Assembly: GCF_003573695.1 (NCBI RefSeq)
Contig: NC_039362.1
Span: forward strand, 195,606,827 to 195,670,826
Source of the DNA: Papaver somniferum
Taxonomy: Eukaryota > Streptophyta > Magnoliopsida > Ranunculales > Papaveraceae
Direction of reading: 5' to 3'
DNA length: 64,000 bases
Shown: positions 54,916 through 64,000 of the stretch, piece by piece
How positions within the stretch are numbered: the stretch's first letter is position 1
Layout of the letters: each line of letters starts with the position of its first letter
The notes under the pieces: model-generated
Told to the model about the DNA's origin: nothing
The model's input: only the letters and a program-made list of their open reading frames with translations
Databases searched by the model: none
Translations under genes and position numbers: made by a program

Positions 54916-55728
54916 TGTTGCTGATGTTGTTGCACAGAAAATGTAGAGGCACGTAAACTACGCTGTCCTAAAGGCAATATCGCCTTCCACTCCTCTGAGA
55001 TGCTACAGCAGTTGGCGAGTCACCTCCAGGATACAACTACAGTTAGGACCCCTCAATGTAGCATACAATGAGGGTACCCTTAGAGCTTGGCAGAACTTAA
55101 AACAGTAGAAGAAATGTTTACAGAAAAACAGAGGGAGAGTAGAAGAGATGTTTCTCTGTGGTGTGTCAAATGAGCTCAAGACTCCTCTCTTATATAGTGT
55201 TTAAGACGTTACAAACGAGAGGAAAATGCATGCAACCAAACCATGCGTATGACAGAAATACTGGTAATGTTGGGTTAAAAACAGTGTTGCTTTTGTCAGG
55301 CTTAGAGAAGTGTGTTGTCAAGAAGCCAAGCCAAACATGTACGGACAAGAAACCCAAAACAAATACGTACAGACAAGAAAGCCAGGACAAACATGTGCAG
55401 ACAAGGAAAGCAAGACAAACACGTACAGACAAGAAAGCCAAGACAAACACGTGCAGACAAAGAAGAAGATTCTTCTACATGTGTGTAAAACACGTACCAA
55501 AAGTTTCAGCAAAAAGATAGGATCTAATACTGGACGGACGGCGGCGTGCGTGCTTCTGAGCGAAGCACCGCGCGTACGGGAAAGGCAACCTTGCCCTAGT
55601 CTAAGCCTTCCCTCCAAGCACAAAAGTATAATGACCCAAGGGCCATGGCCTTATAGCCAATTCTATGGTATTTATGTCTAAAACTCTTTAGATTTTTGTC
55701 AATGTGGGACTACTGTTTTATCTATTCA
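54916..55728 (-). mobile_element. Solo LTR (about 0.8 kb) with repeated U3 motif, inside the LINE
   Basis: On minus it would start TGAATAGATAAAACAGTAG and end CATCAGCAACA. TATA box CTATATAAGAG at about 55188-55197 (minus), a leader after it, and GTAACGTC upstream. The left border is uncertain; the flanks AATAA and AAAAA are only similar, so no firm TSD. Upstream of the TATA lies a five-copy 28-bp repeat. It interrupts the LINE between its polymerase and zinc-binding tail. Confidence 0.65.
55322..55460 (-). repeat. Five-copy 28-bp repeat with ACGTG cores
   Basis: Units 55322-55348, 55349-55376, 55377-55404, 55405-55432 and 55433-55460. On minus each reads like TTGTCTG(C/T)AC(G/A)TGTTTGTC. The (C/T)ACGTG core resembles a G-box or ABRE. 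It lies about 125 bp upstream of the LTR TATA box, the place of enhancer repeats in Tnt1- and Tto1-type LTRs. Confidence 0.75.
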
Positions 55729-56773
55729 AAAAAAAAACAATTAATGGGCAATAGGTCTAGGGATCAAAACACAGTCCATGGAAAAATTGGTAATTTTAAA
55801 GCGTTTTTTCTAACACAACATTGTGCTGAGAGTATCTCTAATGGAGGGAGTTGGAACCTTGGCTTGTCAAAAAGACTGTATCAACATCAAATCAATGGGG
55901 TTTGTTCTTTATTGGCTCTGATTGAAGAGAAGGTGCTGAGCAACACCACTGAAGACTCCCTTTCTTGGTCGTTCGACAAAAATGGACTTTTTTCGGTAAG
56001 GTTGGCTTGCCCTTGGTTTGAAAAAGAACATGAGATGGTGACTCTAAATCTTAGCGTTTGGTCTAGATCTTGGCCACACAAAGTAGGTTTTTTCTTATGG
56101 AAGGTGTATCATAAAAAGATGGCAACCATGGACACCCTTCGTAAGAAAATAACTGTAATAGTCAATGGTTGTTTACTGTGCCGCAAGACAGAAGAAACTG
56201 CTTCTCACTTACTGTTTCATTGTCCGACAGTTGCGGAGATATGGAACTACTTCATATCATATGTGAGATTAGAGTGGGCGATGCCGAATTGTATCGATTT
56301 AATCATCAAAGGTTGGAAGGTAAAACACTTATCTTCAACGGGTAAGTGTTGTGGCATTTGCTTCCGGCGGCCATCTCTTGGACAATATGGAAGAGTAGGA
56401 ATGATTTGGTTTTTAATGCTGTCAACTTCGAAACGCAACAAGTTATCAGGAGGGTAAAGCTCCAAGTCTATCAATGGTGTAGGAATGAGGAAGCTCTTAA
56501 AGGAATCTCGGAGAATACGATAACTTCAAACTGGGGTCTTTTTTTTGCTCTGTAATCTTTTCCGTTGCGGTTGTTTTTGGCTTTCAGGGTAGTGTCAGTC
56601 TAGGTCTGTCCTTGTTCCGAGCTTTTTAGTTTCCTTAGGGGGTGTCCTTACTTGTAATGCAGCGGTAGTTGTTGTTGCTTACTTCCTGTAAGCCTTTCTT
56701 TCAATATTTTCTTACATTTGCCGATGAAAAATAAATAAATTTTATATTAACTTAAAATCTTTATTACTCTTAA
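55729..56773 (+). pseudogene. LINE C-terminal zinc-binding region and 3' UTR
   Basis: Frame 55696-56457 includes NGGSWNLGLSKRL, TEDSLSWSFDKNGLFSVRLA, WPHKVGFFLWKVYHKKMATM and CLLCRKTEETASHLLFHCPT: the zf-RVT domain with a CX2CX7HX4HC pattern. A frameshift moves the end into 56346-56555 (ISWTIWKSRNDLVFNAVNFE), the usual tail motif. Then a 3' UTR and A-rich end. Confidence 0.85.
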
Positions 56774-56795
56774 TATATGAAGACATTATAAATTT

Positions 56796-56963
56796 TATAT
56801 TAACTTAAAATCTCCACTTGTAATATGATTAACAATTCCATACTAAAACTTGGTAACTCGTTCATGGTGGATATCCGCCGTCTCGGCAGGCCAGATCTCG
56901 TCTTGCCGAGATTTAGAATTTCGCCTTGACCAGGACCCGAGACAGTGAATCTAGTTGAGATCA
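56796..56963. other. Short spacer
   Basis: AT-rich spacer with a small inverted repeat TCTCGGCAGG/CTTGCCGAGA (about 56881-56923). No gene. Confidence 0.4.
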
Positions 56964-57539
56964 ATGTAGTTAATATCGGATATCGGTTTATTTCGGCCGG
57001 GACCGATACACCGGTACGACTTTATATCGGGGATATTATCGTTGAAATATCGGTGTAATATCGGTTTCAATTTTAATATTATAATTTTATAGAAGACATT
57101 TTCTTCACACATTTTCTGTTAAGGTATAATAGATACCATCAATTTTATCAAAAACACAAAAGACTAACTTCAATAACTTTAAAGTTCACTACCTAAAATG
57201 ATATTGAGAAGAAGAACATGATTTGTTGAACTAAATTTCTGAAGAACGAGGTCTCTTTTCCTTTCAAAACTATTTTTCGGCTGAAGAACACTTCATTTTG
57301 GATCTATTTTTATGTATTTATCCCTTTCCTTTCATGAAAAACCTAAAATACCCTTGATCTTTACCTAAAACGACTTAAAAAAACCAATACCGGATTATCG
57401 TGAAAATTTTGTATTGGCTCATATCGGCCGATATTTTCGGGAAAATATCGTATCGTCGATATACTGCTTCTCGTATCCCTCCAGAGCGATATCCAATATT
57501 TCGGCGATATATCGGCCGTATCGGTCGATATTGACTACA
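56964..57539. mobile_element. MITE-like element rich in ATATCGG
   Basis: Left end ATGTAGTTAATATCGG; right end inverted TGTAGTCAATATCGACCG. Multiple ATATCGG/CCGATAT copies cluster at both ends (56985-57070 and 57390-57530), the centre is AT-rich. Flanks CTAGTTGAGATCA (56951-56963) and CTGGTTGAGATTA (57540-57552) match at 11 of 13, perhaps an aged TSD. Superfamily not determined. Confidence 0.6.
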
Positions 57540-57681
57540 CTGGTTGAGATTAACTACGTAGAGCAAAAAGCTACTCCTTGTGTGGAGGGAGCAAAAACAC
57601 AGAATATTCATCCTAAATGTTGGACACTTTTTTTTTTTTTTTGGAAGCACTGAATCGTTTACTTGGTTGTATAATGTATAT
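57540..57681. other. Spacer with poly(T) and MULE target-site duplication
   Basis: A poly(T) run lies at about 57629-57644. TAATGTATAT at 57672-57681 is the left TSD copy of the MuDR-like element. Confidence 0.6.
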
Positions 57682-58218
57682 GATTATATGCAGAAATAGG
57701 CCTGTTTTGGACCCTCACTTTCGTTTGTAGGCCTGTTTTTTTATTTATTACTAGACTAGGCAAGTTAAGCGGATTACATCCACTTTAACTATCTCGGTCA
57801 ATTTATCGCGTTGACTCGTCAATATCTCGCCAAAATATCATATAGGGAGATCTCATGGATGTGGTAAGATTACTGAAATGTCCTTCGCACGTGTGTGTCA
57901 GTCACATTAGATAAGATGTCCACGTGTCTCGATAAGATGTGCACGTGTTGTTTTCTGAGAGCCTAATCTAACTAACACGACATCTCGAGGATTAATTGAA
58001 CGACCATGATAGTTCTGCAATGTTATTATCGACAGCGCGGGAAGGTGTAAGGAATAACAGAAGACAAAGAGAGAAATCGATTCATTTAGTTTCTTCTTCT
58101 CTCTTGTTCTTTAGAGAGGGTTATTCAGAGAGGGTTTTTAGTAGAGAGACAAATCAGTGAAACAGTGTTTTGTTAGTTGAGATTCGAAGAACAAATTGAA
58201 GATTTCCTGCTGGTGAAG

Positions 58219-61200
58219 ATGACGAGACGGAAGAAGCGTTCTACAGAGAGGTAACAAAAAACCCTAATCTGTTTTCTTAGGTTTCATGGTTGATTTTAAC
58301 GTTTCAATGATAACATATTATGGGTTTTGTTTGTAAGGTTGATTTATTTGGGTTTGTCGGTGTTTATATTTCTAGGGTTTTCTCTGTTTATAGAATTTTT
58401 ATGAAGTTCGAATTTGTTCTGCTGATAATGAAGTTCTACTGATAAATTTCTAGGGTTTCTTAATTTCAAAATTGGGTTCTGCTGATAATGATTAATTGAA
58501 ATTGATTTCTAGGGTTTTTATGGTTCTAGAATTTGTCTGAGATGGGTTTTCCATAATTTGTCTGATATATATTTTGTTGTTCTTAATTGTAGAAAGCAAG
58601 TGGTTAAAGAGGTTATAAATGAGGTTCAACAGGACATATTTCCAACCAAATATATTAAGGTGAATGATCTAATCAACATTTCTATGTGTTTTGAGTTCAA
58701 GGGTTTGTCCAGAGAAGATATGGGTATAAATCAGTTAAAGTCTAGGATTAGTAATATGTTGAGATTAACCAGTAGGGAGACATTGGACCTTCTATGGCAT
58801 GTTGATCCATGCCTACCATCAAACATCATTAATGATGAAGACTTTTGGTTTTTCTGGGAAAATACAACTCAAGATGAACATGGTTGGATTACATTATATT
58901 TGCAAGTGATGTCACTAGATGAGAATGGTGAGATAGATGTATCTCAGGTTACTGCAGATTCACAGCCTCCTCCACTACAGATGACACCCAAAAACAATGT
59001 GACTCCAAAGAAGCTAGTCTCTAAGACTCCACCTAAACCAGTTGGTTCTAGTGGTTCATCACCTAAGACAGTAACAAAGAGATTTAGGGATGGCAAGACA
59101 GTTAGAAGAAGTCAAAGAATACCTAGGATGAAGAAGAAGAATCCTACTAAAGTATTCATTGATTTAGCTGGTAATGAAGATGTTTCTGATGAAGATGTTG
59201 ATGATGGAGATGTTTATATTCCACAGTTTACTTAATAAACACAAGCTAGTGTAGCTGAGAATAATCCTGTTTTGGAAGCTAGTGTAGCTGAACCTGAAGA
59301 ATTGACTCAACACAGTAATGTTGGTGGAGCTGAACAAGTTAATGAGATACCTGGATTTGAGGAATTTTTCAATCATGACTTTTGGGTTGAAGCTACAACA
59401 CAGGCAGAAGTGGTGGAAGATTTGTTTGCAGCTGCCCAAGAGTACAAGAAAAGTGATGAGTATGTCCTGCACTTGAAGAATGTAGAAGACGATGAATGTA
59501 ATCCTGATGATGAGTATGTCCTGAACAATATATCAGACAAATACAGTGAAGAGAAAGATATCAAGAGTTACAATAAGTTTCTACAAAAAGTTGAGAATGG
59601 GTATCTTTCAGATGGTACTGCAAGTGAGAGAAGTGATGATGGTGCAAGTGATGATAAGGATGCTGCAAGTGATGGTGATGATGCTGAAAGTGATGGTGGT
59701 GATCCAAACTTTGGGGAGGTGGAGGTTGAGAATGACAATGAAGGTAATTCATTGCTTCTGTCTTTTTTTAAAATTTGTTGGGTTTGATTTTTAGATTTGT
59801 GTAGTACTAATGCACTTGTCTCTGTGGTTTTGTAGAGGACCATTATGGGGACTTGGTCTCTGACAGAGGAGAAGAAGAAGGTAAATTGTCATTTGTTTTG
59901 TAGTCTTTTGTTTTTTTTATTTTTTGTTTGTTTGTTATGTTTGTTTGAACTCCAACTAAATCGTTTATTTTTGGGAATTTGTATCAGAAACCAACAAGAC
60001 TGATGGGCCTAAATGTTCAAAGCCTCATGATAACACCCAATTTGAGGAAGACCATGCACAACATTTTAAGGAGGAGGAAGCTGAGGAGATGTTCCCTGAG
60101 TGAGTTACTTTTCAACAAGTGGATCCTTACAGCCTAGTGAAGGGAAGCAAGTTTGTCAGCAAGAAAGCATTCCAGAAGCATTTGAGAGGCTACTGTGTAA
60201 ATCATAAACATCAGGTTAAGTTTAGTGATTCAAACAACTACAAGATTAGGGTAAAGTGCATTCATCATGAGAAGACCAAGTGTCATATGTTCATTTATGG
60301 AAGAGTTATAAAGGGTGAAGGAACTACATTTGCTCTGAGAAGTTAGAATCTGAAGCAAACATGCAATGGAAATGTTAAAGGGGAGAACAGATGTGCAAAT
60401 CCAACATTTCTAGCTGATTGGTACATGGAAAGGTTGGAGACTCTTGGCAACAATAACAACATCCCTGATCCTGAGTCATTGGCAAATGAGTTCAACAAAA
60501 CAATGAAGGTGAACATTAAGTACCATACACCCTGGAGAGCAAGAAATATTGTGTTGCAGAATCTTTATGGCAGCTATGAGGAGAAGTACAAGAAAATTCT
60601 TGCATTCTGTGAAATGGTGAAGGTAACATTGTTTTATTATTTGTTTGTTAATGTTTGTCTTTAGTTAGAGCACATGACTTAATATTACAAATTATATGGC
60701 ATTAACATTACTTTATTGTAATTGCAGGAAAAAATGCCTGGCAGTGTAGCTAGTTTCTCATATGGAAGCACAGACAACACATTCTTGTCAATGACACTCT
60801 GCTTCAAGCCTGCTATAGAAGGATTATTGGTTGGATGTAGGAAAATCATTGGATTGGATGCTTGCCATTTGTATGGGAAGTATGGTGGTGTGTTACTGGT
60901 TGCAACAGGTCTAGATGGTCAGAATGGTTTAGTTCCTCTTGGTATAATGGTGTGTAGGAATGAAACCATTGAGAACTGAAAGATATTTCTCAAATACTTG
61001 AAAGCTATACTGGGTGAAGACTTGCATTTCACCATTATATCAGACAAGCAAAAGGGGATTAGTGAAGCTTGTGACAAATACTTCTGCTTGGATGAGCACA
61101 GATTATGTTTTAGGTAATGTTATACTATTTATGTTTCAGGTAATGTTATATTATTGTTAATATATTTCCTAATAATATCAGTTCAATGACTAACTATTAC

Positions 61201-62798
61201 TTGGCTACTTGGCAGACATTTGATGAAGAATTTCAAGGAGTAGTCATACAGCTTACACACTCATTTCTGGAATGCGCCAAATGTTACAAGAAGAGACACT
61301 ACCAGGTTTGGTCATTCCTCAAAACAATATAATGTAATTGCAAGTATTAAAAACATGAGTTTGATACTATTTATGTTTGTTTTTAGCAACACATGGATAA
61401 ATTGTTTGCTGAGGATGAAAAAGCTGCACTGTATCTCCTAGATCAAAAAGCTAAATGTTGGTCTAGGTCTCATTTCTCAAATGATAGCAAGTGTGAGCAC
61501 ATTAACAATAATTTCTCAGAATATTTCAACAACATGGCCAAGCCCTTCAGGGATAAGCCTATAATTACACTTGCACAAATGTATAATAAACTAGTGATGG
61601 GTCTTTTCTTCAAGAGGAGGAATGAAAGTGAAAAGTGGCAGGATGGTCAAATAGTTCCAAAGGCAATGAAGCCGATTACAAAGATGCAGGACTTAAATCA
61701 TATGTTTGAGTTGATTGGAGCTGTAAGGGGAAAGGTGTATGAGGTCAGGAGTGTTCACGATGTTTTGTTTATTGTGGATCTTCCCAAAAAGACATGTAGT
61801 TGTTTGCGGTGGCAGCTGAGGGGATTTCCATTTCAACATGTTGTATGTGCTTTAACACCTTTGAGACCAAACTGGGCTGAGTAAGTCACACTCTCTTTTC
61901 ATTCCAGAGTTTCAATCCCATGTTTTGATTTGTTATATTCCCTTTATTTTTCCTTGCTCAAGCTTGATTGTAAACTTATAATTTGTGGATCTGCTTGTCT
62001 GATTTCATGTTGTAGTTACTGTGACCCTGTGTATAGTGTGGAATACTACAAAAAGACATATGCTCTATAGTTTGAACCACTGTCAGCTGAAATTGACTGG
62101 GTAAGATCATTAGTTTCATTAAAGATACATATATTGATTATTGTGCAATAAATATTTAATAATAACAAAGATTATTTTAGGGTTTCATACATGCTTTATA
62201 TAGTACACAACCTTTAAGGGTTTCATATCTTTACCAATATCTTCTTTTTCTTTCGTTCTTTGTGTAGAATATACTGGTAGAGTTCATTAATCCTCCTGTT
62301 ATCATAACGAAAACTGGAAGGCCAAGGAAGAAGAGGATTCCTTCTTATGATGAAGCTGGAAGTGTGAAGAAAATGAGAAAGTGTAAGAAGTGTGGAATTT
62401 GTAGTCACTATGCAGTAACTTGTGGTGGTGGAGAGGTTGGAAAGAATCCAAAGGGAAACAAGCCTAGAACATGTGTTGATGGCTCAACATCAACAACTTA
62501 TGTCCCTGGACCATCAAAAAGAAAGTACAACAGAAAGAAACCAGTTGCTAGTGCTTTTGCGGGTGCATCTACTACTGCTAAGGATGGAATGAAGAACAAC
62601 AGCAGTTCCAAAACATGTGTTGCTGAATCTTCTAAACAAGGTGCTGTAAAATCAGGCCAAGGGAGTAAGAGAAAGGCTTCTTACCAACCTGCTTTCAATC
62701 AGACTAACAAACATGTTGAATCTGTCAACAACAAAGTCACCTTCACAGTTGCAGATTCAAAGGGAAAGAAGAAACCAGAGAAGTACATGAAAATCTGA
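58219..62798 (+). pseudogene. mudrA-like MULE transposase, nine exons, with several stops
   Basis: Exons inferred from GT-AG borders and phase: 58219-58250, 58593-59743, 59836-59880, 59988-60622, 60728-61113, 61216-61305, 61387-61880, 62016-62100, 62268-62798. Domains in order: N-terminal region with RRSQRIPRMKKK; acidic Ser/Asp stretch; MuDR DNA-binding domain (FVSKKAFQKHLRGYCVNH, KCHMFIYGRV); MULE DDE core with GLDACHL and IISDKQKG carrying two catalytic Asp; NNNFSEYFNNMAKPF block; SWIM zinc finger (TCSCLRWQLRGFPFQHVVCA, the third Cys replaced by Phe); zinc knuckle CKKCGICSHYAVTC. In-frame stops: TAATAA 59233-59238, TGA 60101, TAG 60344, TGA 60977 (a Trp position), TAG 61241, TAG 62068. The 61305/61387 junction is out of phase. 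Confidence 0.85.
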
Positions 62799-63142
62799 TT
62801 CTATGTTTGTGTTGGTCACTTTTAATTTGTTTTTGTTTTGAAACACTATATGATTGATTTTGTGTTTCAATTTGGTTATGGTCTTTTGTGAATGGATGAA
62901 TGGATGCTTTTGTAAGACAATGCAAGTTCTGAAATTAAAATAAATTTATTATAAAATTGTTGCAGGCTACATTTTCATATTTTTCTTAAATTCCTTGCAT
63001 ATTTCATACACTTTACCCTTCATTGTTTCTTTGCTTTCAATGAAAAGAGCAATTGAAGCCCATCTGAATGCATCACAGGATTTCTTCTTGCACACAAGGT
63101 ATGCTATGTTGAAATTATGTTGATTTTTGCATATCTTCATTT
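62799..63142. other. Convergent 3' regions of the two MULE genes
   Basis: AT-rich DNA between the two stop codons, holding both 3' UTRs. No other feature was seen. Confidence 0.55.
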
Positions 63143-63520
63143 CTAATTGAGAGTTGCAATGTCTTTAAAGCAATTTTGAAGCTTCAGTGGACAGCTTGTA
63201 ACAATGTGATTGTCTTCTCCACAGGAAATATAACCATGAGTTGATGGAAGCTTGATTGGAAGTGCTGAAGAATGGGAAGAAGCTTGAGAAAACCACTCAA
63301 AGTAGTTGCAAGTAGGATTCAAGCATTTCAAGAACAACTTTCCATTACTTACATCTGTTTTAGACCTCAACAAAGCTCTTACTCCATTACAAGGTACATG
63401 TTTGCACCTTGAATAAACCCATGGACATGCCTTTGTTTCATGATCTTCTTCCATTTCACACATTAAACACACTATCATACTACTTGAAGTACTTGCTTTA
63501 TCATTCATACCACCACCCAT
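63143..63520 (-). CDS. GRF-type zinc-finger protein of the MULE
   Basis: 125 codons from ATG 63520 (MGGGMNDKAST), preferred over the frame start at 63652 because an acceptor-like TTTTCAG (about 63527) precedes it and the upstream residues are hydrophobic. Residues 18-32 form a CCHC-like knuckle (CLMCEMEEDHETKAC). Residues about 39-82 are a GRF zinc finger (CKHVPCNGVRALL, then LFLKCLNPTCNYFEWF). A last partial CCHC (CGEDNHIVTSC) lies near the C-terminus. GRF fingers bind nucleic acid. The frame is intact while the facing transposase is not. A role as an accessory factor, in the place of mudrB, is inferred. Confidence 0.7.
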   Translation of the reverse strand: MGGGMNDKASTSSSMIVCLMCEMEEDHETKACPWVYSRCKHVPCNGVRALLRSKTDVSNGKLFLKCLNPTCNYFEWFSQASSHSSALPIKLPSTHGYISCGEDNHIVTSCPLKLQNCFKDIATLN

Positions 63521-63848
63521 TTTTTCAGATCTGAAAATGAAGAGAAGCAGAATTATGTAGTTGTGGAGATGTTCATTTATGGAGAAAAAGATAAGAGTGC
63601 CACGTAAGCGGTGCCACGTACGCACTATGGGTGACGTATACAGAGTCAACACACATCTGGTTGGGTCACAATAACCGATTTAAAGGACTTTTAGGTTTTT
63701 TTTTTTTTTAGTTACAGCTAACGGTGCTAACTTTCCATCTATCATTTTTGGTCAAAACTTGCCTAGTTTTGCAATAAATAAAAAACAGGCCTAATATTGA
63801 AAAAAACAAAAAAACAGGCCAATTTTTATAAAAAGCCCTAATGTATAT

Positions 63849-64000
63849 CGAGATGTTCTTCTTTACTTGTTTTTGAAGCCTGTTCTCCATTAGGTGCAAC
63901 AAGAACTAGGCCTCATTTTTCTTAATCAATGAAATATTAGCTTTTTCCCAATTCTAAATTAAAGGATTAATGAATCTTTTAACACCAAAAACGTGGGGAT
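63849..64000. other. Right flank
   Basis: Short AT-rich flank after the TSD. Nothing recognised. Confidence 0.4.

Larger units (their letters stand above)
52959..56795 (+). mobile_element. 5'-truncated L1-type LINE with 22-bp target-site duplication
   Basis: The 22 bases at 52959-52980 recur exactly at 56774-56795 and flank the element. The interior has reverse transcriptase pieces, then the RNase H/zinc-binding tail and a 3' UTR ending in an A-rich GATGAAAAATAAATAAA. The endonuclease and ORF1 are absent: a typical 5' truncation from target-primed reverse transcription. Two solo LTRs are inserted. After the tail, AATTTTATATTAACTTAAAA occurs both before and after the right TSD copy, hinting at an extra duplication during integration. 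Confidence 0.85.
57682..63838. mobile_element. MuDR-like (MULE) transposon with two convergent genes
   Basis: TSD TAATGTATAT at 57672-57681 and 63839-63848 (10 bp, against the usual 9-10 for MULEs). The terminal inverted repeats of roughly 85 bp share GGCCTGTTTT near the tip and GGCCTGTTTTTT.ATTTATT then ACTAGGCAAGTT further in. A mudrA-like transposase gene (+, 58219-62798) and a GRF zinc-finger gene (-, 63143-63520) face each other, the layout of maize mudrA/mudrB. The transposase is decayed, so this copy is non-autonomous now. Confidence 0.9.

Overview
The window is nuclear DNA from a flowering plant, probably a eudicot with a large, repeat-rich genome. The evidence is the set of plant-specific families present: a plant mobile domain (PMD) gene, a CDSP32 thioredoxin relative, an RPN10 fragment, Athila- and Tat-lineage Ty3/gypsy retrotransposons, a CACTA element, a MuDR-like element and L1-type LINEs. 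Species cannot be named from the sequence. No rRNA or tRNA gene, CRISPR array or bacterial feature was seen. Almost the whole window is mobile DNA, and I see no undamaged host gene.

Positions 1620-48824 form one nested stack that resolves through matching target-site duplications (TSDs). The outer layer is a PIF/Harbinger-like DNA transposon (TSD TAA, ends GAGCA(A/G)TTCCTATG) with about 3.8 kb of its own sequence. It carries a decayed PMD gene on + and a Myb/SANT-like gene on -, converging. Athila-like element A (4340-12915, TSD GTATA) sits inside the PMD gene. A CACTA element (13978-48820, TSD GCT) sits 1 bp from the end of the Harbinger terminal repeat and carries a captured piece of the proteasome gene RPN10. 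Inside the CACTA lies Tat-lineage element B (17236-47573). B is itself broken by Athila-like element C (21566-33044, TSD ATTAT), non-autonomous element D (36340-42573, TSD ATAAG) and a probable solo LTR E (43600-47405, TSD TAAAT), and E contains a further solo LTR F. The stack is five layers deep: Harbinger > CACTA > B > E > F.

Positions 48828-64000 hold a broken CDSP32-like gene (50371-51248), a 5'-truncated LINE (52981-56773) with a perfect 22-bp TSD and two solo LTRs inside it, a small inverted-repeat element rich in ATATCGG (56964-57539), and a complete MuDR-like element (57682-63838, TSD TAATGTATAT). That last element has a decayed mudrA-like transposase gene on + and, facing it, a small intact GRF zinc-finger gene on -.

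Functional relations: C encodes gag-pol and shares LTR start, primer-binding site and 3' untranslated region with A, which has only a gag remnant. C-type proteins are therefore the likely mobilisers of A, although this copy of C is itself damaged. A and D, neither with pol, share an unrecognised protein module. B carries the dual RNase H and antisense spliced gene typical of Tat elements, with its own TATA box. One solo LTR in the LINE carries two copies of a USE-TATA arrangement like that of plant snRNA promoters.
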